The notes under the pieces: generated by a model
The model's input: the letters and a program-made list of their open reading frames with translations, nothing else
The model's database searches: none
What the model was told of the DNA's origin: nothing
Assembly: GCA_903927495.1 (NCBI GenBank)
Contig: CAIYNH010000606.1
Coordinates: forward strand, 1 to 5,312
DNA from: an uncultured beta proteobacterium
GTDB taxonomy: Bacteria; Pseudomonadota; Gammaproteobacteria; Burkholderiales; Burkholderiaceae_C
DNA: 5,312 nt
Direction of reading: 5' to 3'
Program-made: the position numbers and the translations under genes
Shown here: positions 1 through 4,773 of the stretch, piece by piece
How positions within the stretch are numbered: position 1 is the first letter of the stretch
How the letters are laid out: the number at the start of each line of letters is the position of its first letter

Positions 1-437
1 AGTTCTTCTTTTTCCATGTGCGCCAGCAATTCCTGTTGCGCGGTTTCGAGCAGATTGGCCAGTCCGGCAGGTACCAGCGGGTTGTCACGGTGCACCGCCT
101 CAACCCGGCGCGCCATGCGAATAAGTTCGGGGAACTGGGCCCGGTGCACCGTGTGGTAGCGCGCTAGGATGTGCTCAATCAAGGCAACTGGTTGGGAAAC
201 TTCTGGCGGCTTGTTGGAGTGCTGCAAGTTCTGCAACTCAAGCAAAACGCTGTTGGCATCCAAGCCCCTGTCGGCCGCCGCCTGTTGCAGGCTGATCTGG
301 CCACCGCAGCAAAAGTCAAGCTTGAGACGCCTGAAAACTGCCGTAGCCCCGGGAAGCTGTACCGCGATCTGGCCGATCGCTTGCTCCAGGCTGGGTGCAT
401 TCGCGGGCGTATCTTGGGGCAGATTTTGTGCAGTCAC
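1..437 (-). CDS. ytfE: Iron-sulfur cluster repair di-iron protein, YtfE/RIC/ScdA family (3' end cut by window edge)
   Basis: Only the first 145 codons are present; the gene runs off the left edge. Members of this family repair iron-sulfur clusters damaged by nitric oxide or oxidative stress in the cytoplasm. The N-terminal ScdA_N-like domain carries the hallmark DFCCGG motif (residues 41-46). It is followed by the start of a hemerythrin-like helical domain with RYH at 93-95 and HMEKEE at 140-145. By comparison with E. coli YtfE from memory, His95, His140 and Glu144 match the di-iron ligands His84, His129 and Glu133. The remaining ligands would lie beyond the edge (E. coli protein about 220 residues). 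The start is GTG at 437: an in-frame TAA lies five codons upstream (450-452), an AAGGA Shine-Dalgarno lies 9 nt upstream (447-451), and the first in-frame ATG is codon 108. It is transcribed divergently from the NsrR-type regulator at 534, the classic arrangement for NO-induced control. Confidence 0.92.
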   Translation of the reverse strand, partial: MTAQNLPQDTPANAPSLEQAIGQIAVQLPGATAVFRRLKLDFCCGGQISLQQAAADRGLDANSVLLELQNLQHSNKPPEVSQPVALIEHILARYHTVHRAQFPELIRMARRVEAVHRDNPLVPAGLANLLETAQQELLAHMEKEE

Positions 438-471
438 GGTGGGGTGTCCTTAAAAGAAGAATTTGAGATGA

Positions 472-493
472 ATGTTATTTTATTCGATAACAT
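472..493. repeat. Inverted repeat ATGTTAT-N8-ATAACAT in the ric/nsrR intergenic region
   Basis: Perfect 7-bp arms (472-478 and 487-493) flank an 8-bp spacer. The element touches the NsrR-like operator at 489-511 and overlaps the likely -10 region for the leftward gene. It could bind a second regulator or a second dimer. It does not fit the NsrR arm spacing, nor FNR/Dnr boxes (TTGAT-N4-ATCAA). Its function is unknown. Confidence 0.4.
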
Positions 494-505
494 CCATCTA
501 AAATG
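477..505. promoter_or_regulatory. Possible overlapping divergent sigma-70 promoters for ric and nsrR
   Basis: Rightward, TAAAAT (499-504) could serve as a -10 box for nsrR with a poor -35 (TATTTT, 476-481) at 17 bp. Leftward, TAAAAT on the minus strand (482-477) could serve ric with a poor -35 (CATTTT, 505-500), also at 17 bp. Both -10 boxes match TATAAT at 5 of 6 positions; both -35 boxes are weak. The NsrR-like operator would cover the nsrR -10 and the ric -35, as expected for repression of both. This is inference from hexamers only. Confidence 0.35.
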
Positions 506-511
506 GATCTT
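489..511. promoter_or_regulatory. Putative NsrR operator
   Basis: The core is an inverted repeat, ATCCAT-CTAAA-ATGGAT (492-508), extended on the right by CTT. The 23-bp site matches the recalled proteobacterial NsrR consensus (AAGATGCAT, TTAAA, ATGCATCTT) at 19 of 23 positions. Its central AAAAT and arm spacing are the same as in the consensus. It lies in the 96-bp gap between the divergent ric and nsrR starts, where NO-sensitive repression of both genes is expected. The proximity to an NsrR-type gene supports the assignment. Confidence 0.75.
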
Positions 512-533
512 TGACTAATTCTTGAGCTGACCC

Positions 534-968
534 ATGCGCCTAACCCAATGGACCGACTACTCCCTGCGCGTATTGATGTACTGCGCTGCTAGTCAGGGTC
601 GCACATTACCCGTCACCATCACCGAAATCGCCGACAGCCATGGTATCTCGCGAAGTCATCTGACAAAAGTAGTGCAGGAGCTTGCCGCTCGGGGCTGGTT
701 GGAAACTACGCGTGGCCGGGGTGGTGGTATGCGGTTGTTGATCGCGGCTACAGACATCACCTTGGGGGAAGTGGTGCGAGCCACTGAAACCGATTTTGCA
801 ATGGTGGAATGCTTTGATCCTGCGGCTAACCAGTGCCGCATAAGCCGGCAATGCAAATTGAAACACGTGCTGAATCAGGCCACGCAGAGTTATCTTGCAA
901 CCTTGGATGCGGTCACGCTGGCCGATCTGGTGAGCACCTCTGGGGCTGGAATTCCCGAGCTAAGGTAA
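534..968 (+). CDS. nsrR: Rrf2-family nitric-oxide-sensing transcriptional repressor NsrR
   Basis: The 144-residue protein has the usual Rrf2 length. It opens with MRLTQWTDYSLRVL, typical of the family. A winged helix-turn-helix occupies roughly residues 25-70: ITEIADSHGISRSHLTKVV carries the recognition helix and GRGGGMRL (61-68) the wing. Cys93, Cys101 and Cys107 (C-x7-C-x5-C) are placed as the [4Fe-4S] ligands of NsrR. Asp8 matches the fourth ligand known from Streptomyces coelicolor NsrR. Nitrosylation of the cluster by NO abolishes DNA binding, releasing target genes. The neighbouring divergent ric gene and the operator at 489-511 make NsrR more likely than IscR or another Rrf2 member. 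The first Cys spacing (x7) is longer than the x4-x5 I recall for E. coli and Streptomyces. The Shine-Dalgarno is weak, so translation may be inefficient, as is common for autorepressors. Confidence 0.9.
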   Translation: MRLTQWTDYSLRVLMYCAASQGRTLPVTITEIADSHGISRSHLTKVVQELAARGWLETTRGRGGGMRLLIAATDITLGEVVRATETDFAMVECFDPAANQCRISRQCKLKHVLNQATQSYLATLDAVTLADLVSTSGAGIPELR

Positions 969-997
969 CGACTGCCGTTCAATTGGCAGTTCAGTCG
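969..997 (+). terminator. Weak hairpin after nsrR, possible terminator
   Basis: Directly after the nsrR stop, ACTGCC (971-976) and GGCAGT (985-990) form a 6-bp stem with an 8-nt loop. An alternative pairing is CGACTG (969-974) with CAGTCG (992-997). No T-tract follows, so if this ends transcription it is not a canonical intrinsic terminator. Confidence 0.3.
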
Positions 998-1105
998 AAT
1001 CGCGCCGTGGCTTCGCTGTATAAGATATTTATTTTCACCAAATTAAGCTAAGTCATTGATTTAATTATGGTTTATTGGTGTATCCAGATTGTCGTCTGCG
1101 CACAT

Positions 1106-1122
1106 GTACAAAAAGTTTGTAC
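1106..1122. promoter_or_regulatory. Perfect palindrome, candidate upstream activator site
   Basis: GTACAAA-AAG-TTTGTAC has perfect 7-bp arms around a 3-bp centre. The centre lies about 130 bp upstream of the transcription start predicted from the sigma-54 promoter, a typical distance for an enhancer bound by a bacterial enhancer-binding protein. It does not match the NtrC box or the NifA TGT-N10-ACA box. The cognate activator is not in the window. Confidence 0.5.
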
Positions 1123-1216
1123 TTAGCCTCTATTGGCATCGGCAATAAATTCTCACACCTGCCTGAAATTCTCCGTAACTCATTGAAAATAAAGGGTTTT
1201 TAATATTGTTTTCAAC

Positions 1217-1233
1217 TTGGCACGAGCTATGCT
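1217..1233 (+). promoter_or_regulatory. Sigma-54 (RpoN) -24/-12 promoter
   Basis: TTGGCACGAGCTATGCT matches the RpoN consensus YTGGCACG-N4-TTGCW at every position except A for the first T of TTGC. The invariant GG (1219-1220) and GC (1231-1232) are separated by the required 10 bp. The predicted transcription start is near 1244, leaving a leader of about 38 nt. The leader carries a strong Shine-Dalgarno, AAGGAG at 1269-1274, 7 nt before the ATG at 1282. Transcription would need a AAA+ activator. Confidence 0.82.
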
Positions 1234-1281
1234 TATGTATCAGCAGTCTGGTTTTAAATGAAGTTTTGAAGGAGAAATATC

Positions 1282-2157
1282 ATGAGTGCACTACGTAAAG
1301 TTTTAGTCGTCGATGATGACGCAGTGGTTGGCAAGAGCTTCAATCGCGTTTTGTCCAACAAAGGTTATATCGTTACGACTGCCCAAAATGCCCACGAAGC
1401 ACTGAAACAGATTCGTGAGCAAGAGTTTGATCTTGTCTTCACCGATATCAAGATGCCCGGCATGGATGGTGTTGAATTGGCTGAACGTGTAACAGCCAGC
1501 CAACCCTGGATTCCGGTCGTCATCATTACCGGTTTTGGTACGACCGAGAATGAAACCAGAGCCAAAGCGGCTGGTGTCTCGGACTTCATGCGCAAGCCGC
1601 TGTCGCCCGAGATGATTGAAGAAAGTGCAGCGCACGCACTGCGGGCCCCGGTACTGACCGTTGTGACAGCGCAGCCTAGCGCAACTGTCGCTGAAGTTCG
1701 TGTTGAACTGCTTGAAAAAGAAGGCGGTTTCAAGAGCACTGCTCTGCTTCTGGCAGCACCGTTTATCGGCTTGGCTTACGCGCTGATGCTGCCCTTGGTG
1801 GGCATTGCCATGCTGGCCTGGATTGGCGGGAAGGCGTTTTTGCAATCTCAGGTGGCGAAAAATGCACCAAGGTACTTAAAGAATGTAGCGCTCTTTTTGG
1901 CTGCACCCTTTATCGGCCTGGTGTATGCGATGCTGCTTCCCGTAGTCGGTATGTCAGTGTTGTTATGGTCGGCTTGCAAGGCGCTGCTGGCAACGTCGAA
2001 AGGCAAGAAGGCTCTTGGTTATCTGCGCAACGTAGGCAAGCTTGCCGCCGCTCCGTTCATTGGCTTGGCTTTTGCAGTACTGCTGCCGTTTGCTGGAACT
2101 GCGATGCTGGTTTGGGTGGGATCAAAGGCACTGGTGGCCGCTAAGCAAACAGCTTAA
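1282..2157 (+). CDS. Response regulator receiver domain fused to three hydrophobic 49-residue-period repeats
   Basis: The 291-residue protein begins with a complete receiver (REC) domain at about 4-122: acidic pocket Asp11-13, phospho-acceptor Asp55 in FTDIKMPGMDG, switch Thr83 in IITGF, and Lys105-Pro106. It resembles receivers of NtrC/FixJ-type regulators and should accept phosphate from an unidentified histidine kinase. After a linker (about 123-150) there is no HTH, AAA+ or GGDEF domain. Instead there are three copies of AAPFIGLxYAxxLPxxGxxxLxWxxxKAL, with the conserved Pro at 160, 209 and 258. Each block is a hydrophobic run of about 28 residues with a mid-block LP. The loops between and after blocks are rich in Lys/Arg, which under the positive-inside rule favours re-entrant hairpins or monotopic membrane association with REC in the cytoplasm. 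It is monocistronic: sigma-54 promoter upstream, strong terminator downstream. I do not recognise the C-terminal family; function unknown. Confidence 0.9.
   Translation: MSALRKVLVVDDDAVVGKSFNRVLSNKGYIVTTAQNAHEALKQIREQEFDLVFTDIKMPGMDGVELAERVTASQPWIPVVIITGFGTTENETRAKAAGVSDFMRKPLSPEMIEESAAHALRAPVLTVVTAQPSATVAEVRVELLEKEGGFKSTALLLAAPFIGLAYALMLPLVGIAMLAWIGGKAFLQSQVAKNAPRYLKNVALFLAAPFIGLVYAMLLPVVGMSVLLWSACKALLATSKGKKALGYLRNVGKLAAAPFIGLAFAVLLPFAGTAMLVWVGSKALVAAKQTA
1750..2133 (+). repeat. Three coding repeats, 147-bp period, within the response regulator gene
   Basis: Units lie at 1750-1839, 1897-1986 and 2044-2133 (residues 157-186, 206-235 and 255-284). The spacing is exactly 147 bp, and APFIGL is identical in all three. 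Codons differ at many third positions (for example Ala-Pro-Phe is gcaccgttt, gcacccttt and gctccgttc). The duplications are therefore old and held by selection on the protein, not recent DNA-level copies. Confidence 0.9.
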
Positions 2158-2166
2158 TCTGCATTC

Positions 2167-2181
2167 GGACCAGCAAGGTCC
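2167..2181 (+). repeat. Small hairpin upstream of the terminator
   Basis: GGACC-AGCAA-GGTCC forms a perfect 5-bp stem with a 5-nt loop, 9 nt after the stop codon of the response regulator and 7 nt before the terminator stem. It may stabilise the mRNA 3' end, or be chance. Confidence 0.4.
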
Positions 2182-2188
2182 ACCTAAA

Positions 2189-2220
2189 CGCCCCTGGTGA
2201 ATAACCAGGGGCGATTTTTT
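2189..2220 (+). terminator. Rho-independent terminator of the response regulator gene
   Basis: CGCCCCTGGT (2189-2198) pairs perfectly with ACCAGGGGCG (2204-2213) around the loop GAATA and is followed by ATTTTTT. The 10-bp GC-rich stem plus T-tract is canonical for the plus strand. It sits 31 nt after the stop codon. Confidence 0.93.
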
Positions 2221-2257
2221 GTGCGTGTCAGTCATGAAGGTGAAAGCTTCCGGCACA

Positions 2258-2283
2258 GTGCGACAGCCCTGCGCTGTCTGCAC
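2258..2283 (-). terminator. Hairpin after the acyl-CoA dehydrogenase gene, possible transcript end
   Basis: On the minus strand GTGC-A-GACAGC pairs with GCTGTCGCAC around a GCAGG loop, giving a 10-bp stem with a single bulged A. It starts about 11 nt beyond the dehydrogenase stop codon. No T-run follows, so it may stabilise the 3' end or aid Rho-dependent termination rather than act as an intrinsic terminator. Confidence 0.45.
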
Positions 2284-2294
2284 TTCTTATTCTT

Positions 2295-3425
2295 TCAAGC
2301 CAGTGCCCTTTGAATAATGATCTTTTGCACGTCAGATGTGCCTTCATAGATTTGGCATACCCGCACGTCGCGGTAGATTCGCTCCACAGGAAAGTCGCTC
2401 ACTACACCATAGCCGCCGAGGGTCTGGATCGCTACCGAGCAGACTTGCTCGGCCATTTCACTGGCAAATAGTTTTGCCATGGCCGCTTCTTTGAGGCAAG
2501 GCCGGCCGGCATCTCGCAAGGAGGCGGCATGCCAGATAAGTTGCCGTGCTGCTTCAATTTTAGTAGCGCACTCTGCAAGTCTGAAGCCAACTGCCTGGTG
2601 ATTGAAGATGGCTGTGCCAAAGCTCTGACGGTCTTTGGAGTAGGCCAGTGCGCACTCAAATGCACTGCGCGCCATGCCCACGCTCTGCGCTGCAATGCCA
2701 ATGCGCCCGCCCTCTAAACCACCCAGCGCTATGCCGTAACCCTGACCTTCGGCACCAATCAGGTTTTCGGCCGGAATACGGCAGGCATCGAAATTGATCT
2801 GGGCCGTGTCGCTGGAGTGCTGACCCAATTTATCCTCCAGGCGCGCCACCACGTAACCCGGTGCGTTGGTGGGAACCAGGAAGGCACTCATGCCTTTTTT
2901 CCCGGCACCCTTGTCGGTGACGGCGATGACAACGGCCACATCACCATGCTTGCCGCTGGTGATGAACTGCTTAACCCCGTTGATGACGTACTCGTCGCCA
3001 TCTTTGACTGCCGTGGTTCTGAGCGATGAGGCATCACTGCCCACATGCGGCTCAGTCAGGCAAAAGGCACCCAGCATCTGACCCTGAGCCAGCGGCTCAA
3101 GCCATTGTTTTTTCTGTGCAGCGTTGCCAAACTTCATTAGGATGGCATTGACCGGACAGTTGGTCACGCTGATAACGGTGCTGGTGCCACCGTCTCCGGC
3201 GGCAATTTCTTCCAGGACCAGCGCCAAGGTGAGGTAGTCCAGCCCTGCGCCACCGAGTTCTTCAGGTACACAAATGCCGTAGGCACCGAGCGCGGCCAGG
3301 CCTTTGTGAACATCTTTGGGAAAGTGGTGCTCTTTGTCCCAGCGAGCGGCGTTGGGCCACAACTCGGCTTGGGCAAAATCGCGCACTGCGTCACGGATCA
3401 TTTCCTGGTCTTGGGTAAGTAGCAT
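2295..3425 (-). CDS. Acyl-CoA dehydrogenase, short-chain (butyryl-CoA dehydrogenase-like) type
   Basis: The 376-residue length is normal for this FAD enzyme family, which makes the alpha,beta double bond in acyl-CoA and passes electrons to electron-transfer flavoprotein. The N-terminal helical domain begins LTQDQEMIRDAVRDFA. The middle domain has the FAD/substrate motif FCLTEPHVGSD (121-131) and QFITSG (153-158). The C-terminal domain has RQSFGTAIFNHQ (266-277), QTLGGYG (334-340) and IYEGTSDVQ (359-367). Glu361 is the catalytic base in the short/medium-chain position, which argues against the isovaleryl-CoA type, where the base lies in an earlier helix. The exact substrate cannot be read from sequence; short straight- or branched-chain acyl-CoAs are plausible. 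It lies 93 bp downstream of a thiolase gene on the same strand. The ATG at 3425 gives the standard family N-terminus, but its Shine-Dalgarno is poor. Met9 is an alternative start with a better AGGA-like upstream sequence. Confidence 0.93.
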   Translation of the reverse strand: MLLTQDQEMIRDAVRDFAQAELWPNAARWDKEHHFPKDVHKGLAALGAYGICVPEELGGAGLDYLTLALVLEEIAAGDGGTSTVISVTNCPVNAILMKFGNAAQKKQWLEPLAQGQMLGAFCLTEPHVGSDASSLRTTAVKDGDEYVINGVKQFITSGKHGDVAVVIAVTDKGAGKKGMSAFLVPTNAPGYVVARLEDKLGQHSSDTAQINFDACRIPAENLIGAEGQGYGIALGGLEGGRIGIAAQSVGMARSAFECALAYSKDRQSFGTAIFNHQAVGFRLAECATKIEAARQLIWHAASLRDAGRPCLKEAAMAKLFASEMAEQVCSVAIQTLGGYGVVSDFPVERIYRDVRVCQIYEGTSDVQKIIIQRALA

Positions 3426-3477
3426 GGTTTGACTCTGGTTAATTCTGGAAAAATGACTAACAGCTTGCTCAATATAA

Positions 3478-3527
3478 GGCTCTAGCGCTTGTCTTGCTAG
3501 CGCTAGTAGCTATGTAATTTATAGCAT
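3478..3527 (-). repeat. Dispersed-type hairpin repeat between thiolase and acyl-CoA dehydrogenase
   Basis: CTAGCGCT (3482-3489) and AGCGCTAG (3499-3506) are perfect 8-bp inverted arms with a 9-nt loop. Next to them is a second inverted repeat, GCTAT-N7-ATAGC (3509-3525). On the minus strand the order is GCTATAAA...ATAGCTACTAGCGCT...AGCGCTAGAGCC. This resembles a short repeat I remember as scattered through intergenic regions of Comamonadaceae genomes, recalled and not checked. The element overlaps the thiolase 3' end and includes its TAA stop (3519-3521). No T-run follows the hairpin on the minus strand, so it is more likely a processing, attenuation or mobile-repeat element than an intrinsic terminator. 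Confidence 0.7.
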
Positions 3528-4700
3528 TTCGAGTGCCACTGCGGTCGCCTCGCCGCCACCGATGCACAGGGAGGCCACACCTTTTTTGAGGCCGCGCGCT
3601 TGCAGTGCATGGATCAAGGTCACCATGATGCGGGCACCGCTGCAGCCAATCGGGTGGCCGAGAGCGCAGGCACCACCATTGACGTTAACCACCTCGTGGC
3701 TCAGGTTAAGGTCATGCATCAGTGCCATGGGTACCACGGCAAAGGCTTCGTTGACTTCCCATAAATCGACATCCTGCACCGCCCAGCCGGCTTTGGCCAG
3801 TGCCTTATTGACCGAGCCCACCGGCGCGGTGGCGAACCAGTTGGGTTCTTGTGCGTGAACGGCGTGCGATACCAGTCGTGCCAGCGGTTTCAGACCCAAC
3901 TTGGCCGCCGTGGAGGCGCGCATCATCACCAGTGCGGCAGCGCCATCGTTGATGCTGGAACTGCTGGCGGCGGTGATCGTGCCGTCTTTCTTGAAGGCCG
4001 GCTTGAGTGAGGTGATCTTGTCAAGCTTGACCTTGCCCGGGCCTTCGTCGATAGAAATCACGGTTTCTCCGGCGCGAGTTTTGACGGTTACGGGTGCAAT
4101 TTCCGCTGCAAAAGCTCCTGATTTGGTAGCTGCCTGCGCCCGCTGCACACTGGTTGTAGCGAAATTATCTTGTTGCGCACGGGTGAATCCGTATTTGGCG
4201 GCGCAGTCTTCGCCGAAGGTGCCCATGGAGCGGCCTGGCTCATAAGCGTCTTCCAGGCCGTCGAGCATCATGTGGTCAAAAATGCGGTCGTGGCCAATCC
4301 GGTAGCCGCCGCGCGCCTTGGGCAGCAGGTAAGGCGCATTGGTCATGCTCTCCATGCCGCCGGCGACCAGCACCTCGGCACTGCCTGCCAGCAGCATGTC
4401 GTGGGCAAACATTGCTGCGCGCATGGCGGAGCCGCACATTTTGGATAAGGTGACGGCACCGGCTGACAAAGGCAAGCCACCTTTGAGTGCAGCCTGCCGC
4501 GCCGGGGCCTGACCTTGGCCGGCCATCAGGCAGTTGCCAAAAATTACTTCGTTGACCAACTCAGGACTAACTCCGGCGCGCGCTACAGCGGCCCGGATGG
4601 CTACACCCCCCAGGTCATGCGCCGCAAGGCTGGAAAAATCACCCTGAAAACTACCCATGGGGGTACGGGCGGCACTGACGATTACAATTTCTTCAGACAT
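3519..4700 (-). CDS. Acetyl-CoA acetyltransferase (thiolase II family)
   Basis: The 393-residue protein has the length of a biosynthetic-type bacterial thiolase, which joins two acetyl-CoA into acetoacetyl-CoA or runs in reverse to cleave 3-ketoacyl-CoA. Catalytic residues are all visible: nucleophile Cys89 in KMCGSAM, NEAF at 317-320, His349 in GHPIGCSGAR, and Cys379 in CIGGGEA. INDGAAA (250-256) and AGGMESMTNAPYL (113-125) are further family signatures. Two motifs vary from the textbook form: CGSAM rather than CGSGM after the nucleophile, and TAASSSS rather than TAANSSG before INDG. Whether it is AtoB/PhaA-like or accepts longer ketoacyl-CoAs (BktB-like) cannot be settled. An AAAGGAG Shine-Dalgarno lies 5 nt before the ATG. 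The acyl-CoA dehydrogenase follows on the same strand, suggesting linked roles in acyl-CoA breakdown. The last codons and the stop come from the hairpin repeat at 3478-3527. Confidence 0.95.
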   Translation of the reverse strand: MSEEIVIVSAARTPMGSFQGDFSSLAAHDLGGVAIRAAVARAGVSPELVNEVIFGNCLMAGQGQAPARQAALKGGLPLSAGAVTLSKMCGSAMRAAMFAHDMLLAGSAEVLVAGGMESMTNAPYLLPKARGGYRIGHDRIFDHMMLDGLEDAYEPGRSMGTFGEDCAAKYGFTRAQQDNFATTSVQRAQAATKSGAFAAEIAPVTVKTRAGETVISIDEGPGKVKLDKITSLKPAFKKDGTITAASSSSINDGAAALVMMRASTAAKLGLKPLARLVSHAVHAQEPNWFATAPVGSVNKALAKAGWAVQDVDLWEVNEAFAVVPMALMHDLNLSHEVVNVNGGACALGHPIGCSGARIMVTLIHALQARGLKKGVASLCIGGGEATAVALEML

Positions 4701-4773
4701 TTCAACTCCTTTGATAAAAAATGGTCACAGCGCTTATGCAGTAAGCACAAGTCGCTACATAATAGATAGCAAA
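4701..4773 (-). other. Gap between aceK and the thiolase gene
   Basis: This 73-bp stretch carries the thiolase Shine-Dalgarno (CTCCT on the plus strand, 4706-4710). Read on the minus strand it also holds a weak hairpin, GCTTA-CTGCA-TAAGC, followed about 10 nt later by a run of six T. That is a poor terminator candidate for aceK. A TATTAT (5 of 6 to a -10 box) lacks a good -35. Whether aceK and the thiolase are cotranscribed is undecided. Confidence 0.4.

Larger units (their letters stand above)
969..1281. other. 313-bp AT-rich non-coding region between nsrR and the response regulator
   Basis: No convincing gene is present on either strand. The stretch holds a weak hairpin just after nsrR, a loose inverted repeat (CACCAA at 1036-1041 with TTGGTG at 1075-1080, enclosing AATTAA/TTAATT), a perfect 17-bp palindrome at 1106-1122, an AT-rich run around 1180-1215, and a sigma-54 promoter at 1217-1233. 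The layout (distal palindrome, AT-rich bendable middle, -24/-12 promoter) is that of an enhancer-dependent promoter region. I saw no clear IHF consensus. Confidence 0.7.

Noticed and set aside
169..518. Plus-strand open frames of 94 and 115 codons opposite the left end
   Set aside because: They lie antisense to the YtfE/RIC reading frame, which has clear family motifs (DFCCGG, RYH, HMEKEE); their own translations show no recognisable features.
833..1051. 72-codon plus-strand open frame overlapping the end of nsrR
   Set aside because: It is out of frame with nsrR, has no good ribosome site, and its tail is AT-rich intergenic sequence.
1052..1070. Possible FNR/Anr box near CATTGATTTAATTATGG
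   Set aside because: Only the left half (TTGAT) matches; the right half is TTATG rather than ATCAA.
1186..1215. Sigma-70 promoter using TTGAAA with TAATAT
   Set aside because: The spacing is only 13-14 bp, and the 17-bp alternative (TTGTTT) is a poor -10; the sigma-54 element just downstream is far better.
1303..1845. 180-codon minus-strand open frame opposite the response regulator
   Set aside because: It is antisense to a receiver domain with all catalytic residues; its translation is rich in His, Gln and Cys with no motif, typical of a shadow frame.
3901..4448. Plus-strand open frames of 114 and 92 codons opposite the thiolase gene
   Set aside because: They are antisense shadows; the thiolase frame carries all active-site motifs.
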